DNA of 64,000 nt from Halomonas sp. (lineage in GTDB: Bacteria > Pseudomonadota > Gammaproteobacteria > Pseudomonadales > Halomonadaceae): NCBI RefSeq assembly GCF_029263665.1, contig NZ_JAJUFQ010000006.1:186001-250000 (forward strand). The letters run 5' to 3'. Position numbers and translations under genes: made by a program. The notes under the pieces were generated by a model. It ran no database searches. It was not told where the DNA came from and saw only the letters and a program-made list of their open reading frames with translations. Shown piece by piece: positions 1 through 7,497 of the stretch (its first letter is position 1; every line of letters begins with the position of its first letter).

Positions 1-222
1 CTGTTTCAAGGCGTGTGCGGGGTCGTGGTGCTGGGCCTGATTACCTGGTTTGGGGGAACCATGACTTGGCAGGAATATCAGTGGCAGACTCTGTCCCCCG
101 GTCTTGGCTTGCCGCAATGGTGGTACTTGATATGGCTACCGTTGATGTCGGCATTGATGCTGCTGCGCCAATGTCAGGTAACCTTCGACCTGTGGCGTGG
201 GAGGCTCTCTGATGACACCTGA
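1..222 (+). CDS. TRAP transporter small permease subunit (DctQ family), C-terminal part
   Basis: The reading frame is open from the first base, so the N-terminus lies outside the window. About 73 codons remain. They hold two hydrophobic stretches, the second being a WYLIWLPLMSALMLL-type segment, followed by a short polar tail ending GRLSDDT. This matches the last membrane helices of the four-helix DctQ subunit of tripartite transporters. Identity rests mainly on the neighbour: the stop overlaps the start of a DctM-type large permease by 11 bases, the usual dctQ-dctM arrangement. The solute-binding protein must lie upstream of the window, so the substrate cannot be judged. Confidence 0.8.
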   Translation: MFQGVCGVVVLGLITWFGGTMTWQEYQWQTLSPGLGLPQWWYLIWLPLMSALMLLRQCQVTFDLWRGRLSDDT

Positions 223-1507
223 TCTGTGGATGCTGGTGACCTTCCTCGCTTTTCTGCTGGTCGGGGTACCCGTGGCCTTTTCCCTGGGGCTTTCCGGGGC
301 GGTCGGTATCATTGCCGGACTGCCGCCAGCGATGCTGTCCACCTTGGGCACCAATACCTACAACAGCATCGCCAAGTACCCCTTGATTGCGATTCCACTG
401 TTCATTCTCACGGGACTGATCTTCGAACGCTCCGGTGTGGCGGCACGTCTGGTGCGATTTGCCCAGGCACTGATTGGTCCTCGTCATGGTGGCCTTGCTG
501 TGGTGGCGGTGCTGGTGTGCATGATCATGGGGGGCATGAGCGGTTCCGGTCCTGCCGATGCGGCAGCCGTGGCCATGGTGATGTTGCCCAGCATGGCCAA
601 GGCCGGTTATCCCAAGCCGTTTTCGGCCACGTTGATCGCCGCTTCGGCCTCCACGGCCATCCTGATACCTCCCTCCGTGGCACTGATCCTGTATTCCATC
701 GTGGTGCCCGGGGTGGACTTGCGTGCCCTGTTCGCTGCCGGGTTGTTCCCTGGAATACTGGCAGGCCTGTCGCTGTTGATACCCGCTCTGTGGTTGTCTC
801 GTCGTCGTGGTTGGGAGAAACCGGATGGTGTCGAGCGCCCTCCCTTGGGTGAGAGCTTTCGCCAGGCCATACCGGCTCTCTTTGCTCCGGTGCTGATTCT
901 GGGCGGCTTGCGCAGTGGCCTGTTCACCCCGACAGAAGCGGCGGTGGTGGCAGTGGCCTATGGCGTTGTCATCGGCTTGTGGTGGACCAGGGAGCTGTCG
1001 CTAAGGGATCTGTGGGCACTGCTTGGCGAAGCCGCCGTAATCTCCGGCATCGTGATGCTGATCATTGCCTTGGCAGGCATTTTTGCCTGGGCCGGTACTA
1101 TGTTGGGTACCTTCCGTCATCTGGCGGAATGGGTGATTGGCCTGACGGATAACGGCGCACTGCTTCTGGTGCTGGTCATGCTCGCGGTACTGGCTGCCGG
1201 CATGCTGTTGGATGCCATTTCGATCTACTTGATCATGATGCCGATCCTGATTCCGGTGATGCAGCACTTCGACTGGAATCCGGTGTGGTTCGGCATTCTG
1301 CTGGCCATGAACATTGCCATCGGCCAGTTTACCCCGCCGGTAGCGGTGAACCTGATGGTGACCGCGGAAGTGGCCAGGATACGTCTGGAACAGACAGTGG
1401 GATGGGCGTTGTTGTTCGTCTTTGCCATGGGCTCGGCCCTGGCAGTCGTTGCGCTGTTTCCGGAAATTGCCCTGTGGTTGCCCAGAGTGCTGGGCTATAA
1501 CGTCTGA
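212..1507 (+). CDS. TRAP transporter large permease subunit (DctM family)
   Basis: A 431-residue, almost wholly hydrophobic protein with the family signatures GMSGSGPADAAAV near residue 110, a PPSVALILY segment near 155, GLFTPTEAAVVA near 240 and a C-terminal QFTPPVAVNLMV motif. These belong to the sodium-coupled DctM channel subunit of the inner membrane. I start it at the ATG at 212 (MTPDLW) because GGGAGG lies about seven bases upstream. An in-frame ATG at 197 has no comparable site. It overlaps the dctQ fragment, so the two are translationally coupled. The carbon source is unknown without the binding protein. Confidence 0.93.
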   Translation: MTPDLWMLVTFLAFLLVGVPVAFSLGLSGAVGIIAGLPPAMLSTLGTNTYNSIAKYPLIAIPLFILTGLIFERSGVAARLVRFAQALIGPRHGGLAVVAVLVCMIMGGMSGSGPADAAAVAMVMLPSMAKAGYPKPFSATLIAASASTAILIPPSVALILYSIVVPGVDLRALFAAGLFPGILAGLSLLIPALWLSRRRGWEKPDGVERPPLGESFRQAIPALFAPVLILGGLRSGLFTPTEAAVVAVAYGVVIGLWWTRELSLRDLWALLGEAAVISGIVMLIIALAGIFAWAGTMLGTFRHLAEWVIGLTDNGALLLVLVMLAVLAAGMLLDAISIYLIMMPILIPVMQHFDWNPVWFGILLAMNIAIGQFTPPVAVNLMVTAEVARIRLEQTVGWALLFVFAMGSALAVVALFPEIALWLPRVLGYNV

Positions 1508-1532
1508 ATGTGGTGACTGACCGCCGTAGATG

Positions 1533-1563
1533 AAGCGTGAGGAAGGCCTCCTTCCTCACGCTT
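1533..1563. terminator. Perfect hairpin between convergent genes, probable bidirectional terminator
   Basis: A perfect 14-bp stem (1533-1546 with 1550-1563) closes a 3-base loop between the dctM stop and the 3' end of the oppositely oriented macrodomain gene. There is no long T-run on either side, so termination efficiency is uncertain. Confidence 0.7.
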
Positions 1564-1571
1564 ATTGCATG

Positions 1572-2102
1572 TTACTGATGTACCAGGTTCTCCAACCACT
1601 GCTGATACAATCTCCAACTGGCATCATCAAACAGGACAAAGCGTACCAGCTGAATGTTGGGGCATGAGGGGAGGGCAGTCAGCACGCTGCCCAGAGCGAT
1701 TTCTGTCGCTTCCAGCAATGGATAGCCAAAAGCGCCGGTGGAAACAGCCGGGAAGGCGATGCTGGTGACAGCGTTGTCTTCGGCCAGCTTCAGTGCTTCG
1801 CGATAGCAACTTGCCAGGAGCTCGTCACTTGGCTCGTCGATACCGTAGACCGGCCCCAGACAGTGGATCACGTAGCGATTGGGAAGTCGAAATGCGGGAG
1901 TGATGACCGCCTGACCTGGATGGATAGGCGCCAACGAGCGACCGGCCTCGGCAAGCTCCGGCCCGGCTGCTCGATGCAAGGCGCCAGCAACGCCTCCGCC
2001 GCTCAACAATTGAGCGTTAGCGGCATTGACGACCGCATCGATATCCGCTTGTGCGGCGATATCTCCTTGAATGCATTCAATCAGAGGAGGCTGGGTATTC
2101 AT
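1572..2102 (-). CDS. Macrodomain protein, probable O-acetyl-ADP-ribose deacetylase (YmdB-like)
   Basis: A stand-alone macrodomain of 176 residues. The ADP-ribose pocket motifs are clear: GDI near residue 14, DAVVNAANAQLLSGGGVAGALHRAAG split around residues 23-46 (conserved Asn of NAAN and the glycine loop), and AFPAVSTGAFGYP around 115-127. MacroD/YmdB enzymes remove acetyl or ADP-ribosyl groups from ADP-ribose derivatives in the cytoplasm. The ATG is preceded only by a weak GAG, and no better in-frame start exists. The gene stands alone, convergent with dctM and divergent from the TAXI operon, so context adds nothing to its role. Confidence 0.9.
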   Translation of the reverse strand: MNTQPPLIECIQGDIAAQADIDAVVNAANAQLLSGGGVAGALHRAAGPELAEAGRSLAPIHPGQAVITPAFRLPNRYVIHCLGPVYGIDEPSDELLASCYREALKLAEDNAVTSIAFPAVSTGAFGYPLLEATEIALGSVLTALPSCPNIQLVRFVLFDDASWRLYQQWLENLVHQ

Positions 2103-2530
2103 CTCGATACTTGCTCATGCCGAAGTGCGCCAGCACTCATGGAAGAAATGTGTTCAGGGTAGTCCATTTGTCGGAAAGCCGTGATTGTGCCATCTATCAG
2201 GCTGGCGCGTTTCGGGCCAGCCGCTATGCTCTGATAACAGAGATGAGCAAAAGAAGGTGAGCAAAAGGTAATAACTACGAGCAAAAGGTAATAACAACAA
2301 TAGTGAGCTGCTGTGTCCTTGAGATCACTCTGATTGACTTGGCACAAAAAGAAAAAAATTAACGCCCACTAAACGTTACCCACGGCTAGACTCTCCGCCT
2401 TGATGGAAAATCCGTGCGCCATTCCAGTACGTTTTCCGCTAAAGTAGCAGGCTGCGAGTGCCTTGCCGGCCCAGAGAGCGTTCGGTGAGACTCGCTTAAT
2501 GTCAATGAATAATGTCAGAGAGGTGTGACC
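2103..2530. other. 428-bp divergent intergenic region upstream of the TAXI operon
   Basis: No credible gene is present. The region separates the macrodomain gene from the TAXI binding protein and must hold both promoters. It contains a 20-bp-period direct repeat (listed separately), an A-rich stretch around 2345-2360, and the AGAGAGG ribosome-binding site at 2517-2523 just before the binding-protein ATG. Confidence 0.6.
2245..2295 (+). repeat. 17-bp direct repeats, period 20, plus a partial third copy
   Basis: GAGCAAAAGGTAATAAC occurs identically at 2259-2275 and 2279-2295. The first nine bases also occur at 2245-2253. The 20-bp spacing is close to two helical turns, so the copies face the same side of the DNA. 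They may bind a regulator of the macrodomain gene or of the TAXI operon, or may be one of the many short duplications in this window. Confidence 0.75.
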
Positions 2531-3514
2531 ATGAAGCGCCATGCTTTCTTCACCGCTGCCGTATCCGGTGCCATTCTGGGAGCTGCGATGTTTGCATCCC
2601 CGGCCATGGCTCAGGACGACAATAAGTACATCACCATCGGCACTGGTGGCCAGACCGGCGTTTATTATGTCGTCGGCCAGTCCGTTTGTCGCTTCGTCAA
2701 CCGCAACGCCGAAGAGACTGGTATTCGTTGTAACGCACCGTCCACCGGTGGCTCCGTTGCCAACGTCAACGGCATCCGTAGTGGCGAACTGACCCTCGGT
2801 GTTGCCCAGTCGGATGTGCAGTACCAAGCCTACAACGGCACAGGTGATTTCGAAGGCAAGGCCTACCCGGAACTTCGTTCCATCTTCAAGCTGCATGGTG
2901 AACCGCTGACTTTGCTGGCCCGCGCCGATTCAGGCATCGAGACACTGGATGACCTGGAAGGCAAGCGTGTCAACATTGGCAACCCGGGCTCTGGCCAGCG
3001 CAACACCATGGAAGTGGTGATGGACGCTAAGGGCTGGACGACCGACACCTTCTCCCTGGCTTCCGAGCTGGATGCTGCCGAGATGGCCTCTGCCCTGGCT
3101 GACAACAATATCGATGCCATGGCCTATGTGGTTGGTCACCCCAACGGTGCCATTCAGGAAGCCACGACCACGGTCGATTCCCGTCTCATTCCGCTGAATG
3201 ATGACACCGTCAAAGGCATTGTCGAGGAGCACCCTTACTACACCATGTCCACGATTCCTGGTGGCCTGTACAAGGGCAACCCGGATGATGTCGAGACCTT
3301 TGGTGTAGCGGCGACCCTGGTGACCTCGGAAGATGCTGATGAGGAACTGGTCTATCAAACGGTCAAGGCGGTATTCGAGAACTTTGACCGCTTCAAGAAG
3401 CTGCATCCGGCCTTCGCCAATCTGGAACCTGAGGACATGATTTCCGAAGGTCTGTCTGCACCGCTGCATGCCGGTGCCGAGCGCTATTACCGTGAACAGG
3501 GCTGGATCGAGTAA
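2531..3514 (+). CDS. TAXI-family TRAP transporter solute-binding protein
   Basis: A 327-residue secreted protein with a clear signal peptide (positive start MKRHAFF, hydrophobic core, cleavage near AMA-QDD around residue 26). The mature N-terminus ITIGTGGQTGVYYVVGQSVC is the hallmark of TAXI proteins (TRAP-associated extracytoplasmic immunogenic). The later segment RVNIGNPGSGQRNTME is the ligand-pocket region. I start at the ATG at 2531 with AGAGAGG seven bases upstream; a GTG two codons earlier is in frame but less well placed. It is followed by a hairpin and then the fused membrane component. Known TAXI ligands include glutamate and other carboxylates. The ligand here cannot be read from the sequence. 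Confidence 0.95.
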   Translation: MKRHAFFTAAVSGAILGAAMFASPAMAQDDNKYITIGTGGQTGVYYVVGQSVCRFVNRNAEETGIRCNAPSTGGSVANVNGIRSGELTLGVAQSDVQYQAYNGTGDFEGKAYPELRSIFKLHGEPLTLLARADSGIETLDDLEGKRVNIGNPGSGQRNTMEVVMDAKGWTTDTFSLASELDAAEMASALADNNIDAMAYVVGHPNGAIQEATTTVDSRLIPLNDDTVKGIVEEHPYYTMSTIPGGLYKGNPDDVETFGVAATLVTSEDADEELVYQTVKAVFENFDRFKKLHPAFANLEPEDMISEGLSAPLHAGAERYYREQGWIE

Positions 3515-3550
3515 GTTATCGAGCTGCCTTTATTCAATGGTTGCGTCATT

Positions 3551-3583
3551 ACTGCGCGGCTTCCCTCTGGGCGGCCGCGCAGT
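3551..3583 (+). promoter_or_regulatory. Intercistronic hairpin between TAXI binding-protein and permease genes
   Basis: A perfect 10-bp GC-rich stem (3551-3560 with 3574-3583) with a 13-base loop lies 36 bases before the permease start and has no T-run. Such hairpins often protect the upstream mRNA or partly block read-through, giving more binding protein than membrane protein. This role is inferred. Confidence 0.6.
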
Positions 3584-3618
3584 CCGTTCATCCACCCTCA
3601 CAAGAGCAAGGCACGCTT

Positions 3619-6216
3619 ATGACTGAGGACAACAAACAGGCCGCGAGAGCTGATGTAGACCTCGACGAGATGGTCGCATCAAGTGATTCCGGAGCGCGCA
3701 AGCCGGTCGGCGCTCCAGGAAAACTGCTGGTAGGTGTAGCGGCAGTGTGGTCGCTCTTTCAGCTGTGGATTGCATCCCCGCTTCCCTTCATGGCGGGGTT
3801 TGGCGTGTTCAATGCCACTGAAGCACGTTCTATCCACCTGGCCTTTGCCCTGTTTCTGGCCTTCATGGCCTACCCGGCAACCAAACGTTCGCCGCGGGAC
3901 CGCATTCCATTGCAAGACTGGATAATGGCGATCATCGCCGCCAGCGCTGGGGCCTATATGTTCATTTTCTATGAACAACTATCCCATCGCCCTGGTTCAC
4001 CTATCTTGCAGGACGTCATCGTCGGTGTGATTGGCATCCTGCTGCTGCTCGAGGCGACTCGACGAGCTTTGGGGCCGCCTCTGACGATCATCGCTTCGAT
4101 CTTTCTGATCTATTCCCTGGCCGGTCCCTGGATGCCGGGCATTCTTGCTCATCGTGGGGTCAGCCTTTATGGCCTGATCAACCACCAGTGGCTGACCACT
4201 CAGGGGGTCTTCGGTATTGCCCTTGGGGTGTCGACCAGTTTCGTGTTCCTGTTCGTCCTGTTTGGTGCCATGCTCGACAAGGCTGGCGCGGGCAACTATT
4301 TCATCAAAGTGGCCTTTTCGATGCTGGGCCACTATCGCGGCGGCCCTGCCAAGGCGGCTGTCGTGGCTTCCGGCATGACCGGCCTGATTTCCGGTTCTTC
4401 CATTGCCAATACGGTGACAACCGGAACCTTTACCATTCCGATGATGAAACGGGTAGGGTTCTCGGCTGAGAAGGCCGGAGCCGTGGAAGTGTCTTCATCG
4501 GTCAATGGCCAGATCATGCCTCCTGTCATGGGTGCTGCAGCCTTCCTGATGGTGGAGTATGTCGGCATCTCTTATGTGGAAGTGATCAAGCACGCTTTCA
4601 TTCCAGCACTGATCTCTTATATCGCTCTGGTCTATATCGTTCACCTCGAGGCGTTGAAGGCCAATATGCAGGGCCTCAAGAGCACCAACCCGCCCAAGCC
4701 GCTGGTACGCAAGCTGATCGGCTTCCTTGGTGGCTTGTTGTTGATGATGGTGGCCGCCCTGGTGGTGTATTACGGACTTGGCTGGCTGAAGCCGGTATTG
4801 GGCGATGCAATGCCGTGGGTAGCTGCCGTGGTTCTGGCTGCGATTTATGTCGGTTTGCTCAAGCTGGCTTCGCACTATCCTGAGCTGGAGCTCGATGACC
4901 CCAACGAGCCAGTGTTCACGCTGCCCCAGACCCGGCCCACGGTACTGGTAGGGCTGCAGTACATTCTGCCGGTGCTGGTGTTGGTGTGGTGCCTGATGGT
5001 CGAACGGCTGTCGCCAGGACTCTCCGCTTTCTGGGCGACGGTCCTGATGATCCTCATCATGATCACCCAGCGCCCGATCACGGCATTTTTCCGTGGGCGC
5101 AGCAATTTCTCGGCAGATGTACGCGAAGGTTTTCTGGATCTGTGGGAAGGTCTGGTAGCGGGTGCCCGCAACATGATTGGCATCGGTATCGCGACAGCGA
5201 CAGCGGGCATCATCGTTGGTGCTGTCTCCCAGACGGGGGTCGGCCTGGTATTGGCGGATGTCGTGGAAATCCTGTCCATGGGCAACCTGATGCTGATCCT
5301 GCTGTTGACGGCAGTCCTCAGTCTGATTCTTGGCATGGGCCTGCCCACCACCGCCAACTACATTGTCGTGTCGGCCTTGCTGGCACCGGTCATTGTCCAG
5401 CTCGGTGAACAGAATGGCCTCTTGGTACCGCTGATTGCCGTGCACCTGTTCGTGTTCTATTTCGGCATCATGGCGGATGTGACACCACCGGTGGGGCTGG
5501 CATCGTTCGCTGCGGCGGCGCTATCTGGCGGCGATCCTATTCGCACCGGTTTCCAGGCTTTCTACTACAGCCTGCGTACTGCTGCCTTACCGTTCCTGTT
5601 CATTTTCAACACAGACCTGCTGCTGATTGATGTCTCACCATTGCAAGGGGTGCTGATCTTTATTGTGGCGACCATTGCCATGCTGATCTTTGCTGCGGCC
5701 ACTCAGGGCTTCATGATCACTCGTAACCGCTGGTACGAGAGTATTCTGCTGCTGCTGGTGGCGTTCTCTCTGTTCCGTCCTGGTTTCTGGATGGACATGA
5801 TCCACGACCCTTACGAAAGCATTCCCCCGGCCCAGTTCGTCCAGGCTCTGGGAGAGGCTGACAGGGAGACACCGTTGCGCCTCAAGGTACGTGGAGAGGA
5901 TGCCTACGGTGATGAAAAGGTCACCTACATGACGCTGCCGGTGCCAGAGGGCAATACGGGAGAAGAACGTCTGGAAAACCTGGGTCTCGAGCTATTGATC
6001 GAAGATGACAAGGCGATCGTGGACATGGTGACGTTCGGCAGTGAAGCGCAGGAAATGGGCTTCGACTTCGATCAGCAGATCGAGGAAGTCCTGGCGCCGG
6101 TATCGCGTTGGCCCAAAGAACTGATCTGGTTCCCGGCACTGGCTGTCTTCGGATTGGTGGTGTTGCTGCAACGTCGGCGTCGCAGCCACCAGCAAGCGAC
6201 AGGCGCCGAGGCCTGA
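3619..6216 (+). CDS. TAXI TRAP transporter fused permease (4TM-12TM) with C-terminal DUF3394 domain
   Basis: An 865-residue inner-membrane protein fusing the small (DctQ-like) and large (DctM-like) TRAP subunits. After a polar 40-residue start there is a four-helix block to about residue 210, then the DctM part with GLISGSSIANTVTTGTFTIP, ILGMGLPTTANYIVVSAL and DVTPPVGLASFAAAALSGG. From about residue 720 the C-terminus is soluble and acidic, ending in one helix and a basic RRRR tail, as in the DUF3394 extension of this subfamily. I start at the ATG at 3619 (MTEDNKQ) rather than at 3541, which would run through the intercistronic hairpin. Confidence 0.94.
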   Translation: MTEDNKQAARADVDLDEMVASSDSGARKPVGAPGKLLVGVAAVWSLFQLWIASPLPFMAGFGVFNATEARSIHLAFALFLAFMAYPATKRSPRDRIPLQDWIMAIIAASAGAYMFIFYEQLSHRPGSPILQDVIVGVIGILLLLEATRRALGPPLTIIASIFLIYSLAGPWMPGILAHRGVSLYGLINHQWLTTQGVFGIALGVSTSFVFLFVLFGAMLDKAGAGNYFIKVAFSMLGHYRGGPAKAAVVASGMTGLISGSSIANTVTTGTFTIPMMKRVGFSAEKAGAVEVSSSVNGQIMPPVMGAAAFLMVEYVGISYVEVIKHAFIPALISYIALVYIVHLEALKANMQGLKSTNPPKPLVRKLIGFLGGLLLMMVAALVVYYGLGWLKPVLGDAMPWVAAVVLAAIYVGLLKLASHYPELELDDPNEPVFTLPQTRPTVLVGLQYILPVLVLVWCLMVERLSPGLSAFWATVLMILIMITQRPITAFFRGRSNFSADVREGFLDLWEGLVAGARNMIGIGIATATAGIIVGAVSQTGVGLVLADVVEILSMGNLMLILLLTAVLSLILGMGLPTTANYIVVSALLAPVIVQLGEQNGLLVPLIAVHLFVFYFGIMADVTPPVGLASFAAAALSGGDPIRTGFQAFYYSLRTAALPFLFIFNTDLLLIDVSPLQGVLIFIVATIAMLIFAAATQGFMITRNRWYESILLLLVAFSLFRPGFWMDMIHDPYESIPPAQFVQALGEADRETPLRLKVRGEDAYGDEKVTYMTLPVPEGNTGEERLENLGLELLIEDDKAIVDMVTFGSEAQEMGFDFDQQIEEVLAPVSRWPKELIWFPALAVFGLVVLLQRRRRSHQQATGAEA

Positions 6217-6228
6217 GGAGGGAATGCC

Positions 6229-6657
6229 ATGTACGAGAAGATACTGCTTTCCGTGGATCTCAATGAAAAGGAGTCCTGGGAGAAGGCATTGCCGGTGGCA
6301 GTGGCGCTGTGTCGCACCTTTGGTGCGTCACTGCATATTGTCACGGTATTACCGGACTATCGCATGCCGATGGTAGGAGCTTACTTTCCACCGGACTTTG
6401 CTGCCAAGGCGCACGAAAGCGCCAAGGAAGCCCAGCAGGTGTTCGTCAAGGACAACGTGCCGGATGATATTGAAGTCAATACCGTGCTGGCGGATGGATC
6501 GCCCTGGGAGAGCATTCTCAAGGCCAGCAAGAAGCTGAAAGTTGACCTGATCGTCATGGCCTCCCATACCAAGCGCAAGTTTGTCGATCATGTGATTGGA
6601 CCCAATGCGGAACACGTGGTCCATCACAGCAAGATCTCCGTAATGATCGTGCGCTGA
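6229..6657 (+). CDS. Universal stress protein (UspA family) of the TAXI operon
   Basis: A 142-residue single Usp domain, MYEKILLSVDLNEKES at the start and VDLIVMASHTKRKFVDHVIG near the end. It follows the permease by 12 bases with a GAGGGAA site, so it is the third gene of the TAXI operon. In Halomonas elongata the Usp protein TeaD is likewise encoded beside a TRAP permease and modulates transport. The nucleotide loop is unusual: family members normally have G-x2-G-x9-G-S/T, but here the first two glycines are Ala and Thr and the last pair is GP. ATP binding is therefore doubtful. Confidence 0.9.
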   Translation: MYEKILLSVDLNEKESWEKALPVAVALCRTFGASLHIVTVLPDYRMPMVGAYFPPDFAAKAHESAKEAQQVFVKDNVPDDIEVNTVLADGSPWESILKASKKLKVDLIVMASHTKRKFVDHVIGPNAEHVVHHSKISVMIVR

Positions 6658-6675
6658 TCCTCCGGTGCTGCCACT

Positions 6676-6720
6676 GCCCCCAGACTGAGTCATGCCCTCG
6701 GCCTGGGGGCTTTCATTTTG
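6676..6720 (+). terminator. Rho-independent terminator of the TAXI operon
   Basis: GCCCCCAG (6676-6683) pairs with CTGGGGGC (6703-6710), followed at once by TTTCATTTTG. It lies just after the Usp stop codon. Confidence 0.8.
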
Positions 6721-6869
6721 TGTTATCACTGTCCTGGACACGATGTTGAGCTTATTGCAGTTCAACTGGGCTGATGACTGTGCGAGCATATTGGCTTTGC
6801 TCCCGCCTCGCTGAAACAGGTATTGGCTGGGGATATCAGCGGGTGAGAATCAATGGGACGAGTCACGTC

Positions 6870-7412
6870 ATGTTAAAACGTATACTTCTTTGGAGTGTGG
6901 CCTCCGTGCTGATGACGGCAACGCTCCTTGCCTCGGCTCAAATGTCTTCAAAGAGGGAGAACGATCTACTGCCTGTTCCATCAGGGCAAGTGATCCTGAA
7001 GGTCACCGGTAATATCGATCATCCCAATGTGGGGGATGAACTATGGCTGGATCGAGCAATGTTGAACTCTCTGGAAGGCCGCACTCTGGTGACGGATACA
7101 CCCTGGCATCGCAAGGCCAATGTCTTCAAGGGGCCCCTGTTACGCAGCGTGCTGAATGCTGCTGGCATTGAATCCGATTATGTCGTGATACATGCCCTCA
7201 ATGGGTTTGCCGCCGAGATCCCAGTGACGGATATCGATCACTATGATGTGATTCTGGCCATGACCAGCAATGGTGAACCGATGGCGATCAGGGACTTTGG
7301 TCCCTTGTTCGTGCTTTATCCTTTCGATGAGTACCCCGAGTTGAACAACAATGAGGCGATCCGCTTTCGCTCCGTGTGGCAGGTGGACTCTATCGAAGTC
7401 CCTGCTCCTTGA
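6870..7412 (+). CDS. Secreted protein of the molybdopterin-oxidoreductase (SUOX) fold, cysteine-free, probable sensor partner
   Basis: A 180-residue protein with a signal peptide (MLKRILLW, hydrophobic run, ASA-QM cleavage near residue 24). The rest resembles the oxidoreductase molybdopterin-binding domain: VILKVTGNIDHPN near 50, TPWHRKANVFKGPLLRSVL near 80, then YVVIHALNGF and PLFVLYPFDEYPELNN. I see no cysteine anywhere, so the Cys that holds molybdenum in sulfite-oxidase-type enzymes is missing and catalysis is unlikely. It is 85 bases upstream of a hybrid histidine kinase in the same direction, which suggests a periplasmic ligand-binding accessory to that kinase. The ATG at 6870 is chosen because the signal peptide begins there. 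Confidence 0.75.
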   Translation: MLKRILLWSVASVLMTATLLASAQMSSKRENDLLPVPSGQVILKVTGNIDHPNVGDELWLDRAMLNSLEGRTLVTDTPWHRKANVFKGPLLRSVLNAAGIESDYVVIHALNGFAAEIPVTDIDHYDVILAMTSNGEPMAIRDFGPLFVLYPFDEYPELNNNEAIRFRSVWQVDSIEVPAP

Positions 7413-7423
7413 TAGGGCATGCT

Positions 7424-7452
7424 GAGAGCGTGGGAATGTCGCCCATGCTCTC
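7424..7452 (+). promoter_or_regulatory. Hairpin between the SUOX-fold gene and the kinase gene
   Basis: An 11-bp stem (7424-7434 with 7442-7452, one G-U pair) and 7-base loop sits in the 85-base gap and has no T-run. It could tune the ratio of the two products. It lies about 45 bases before the GTG start of the kinase. Confidence 0.5.
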
Positions 7453-7497
7453 AAGGAGCGAGGATAAGTCAGCCATTCCCGGCAGGAGAGAGCACTG

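Noticed and set aside
4495..5445. Long minus-strand open frame opposite the TAXI permease
   Set aside because: Same reason: the translation is rich in His, Gln and Arg without motifs, opposite a clearly coding permease.
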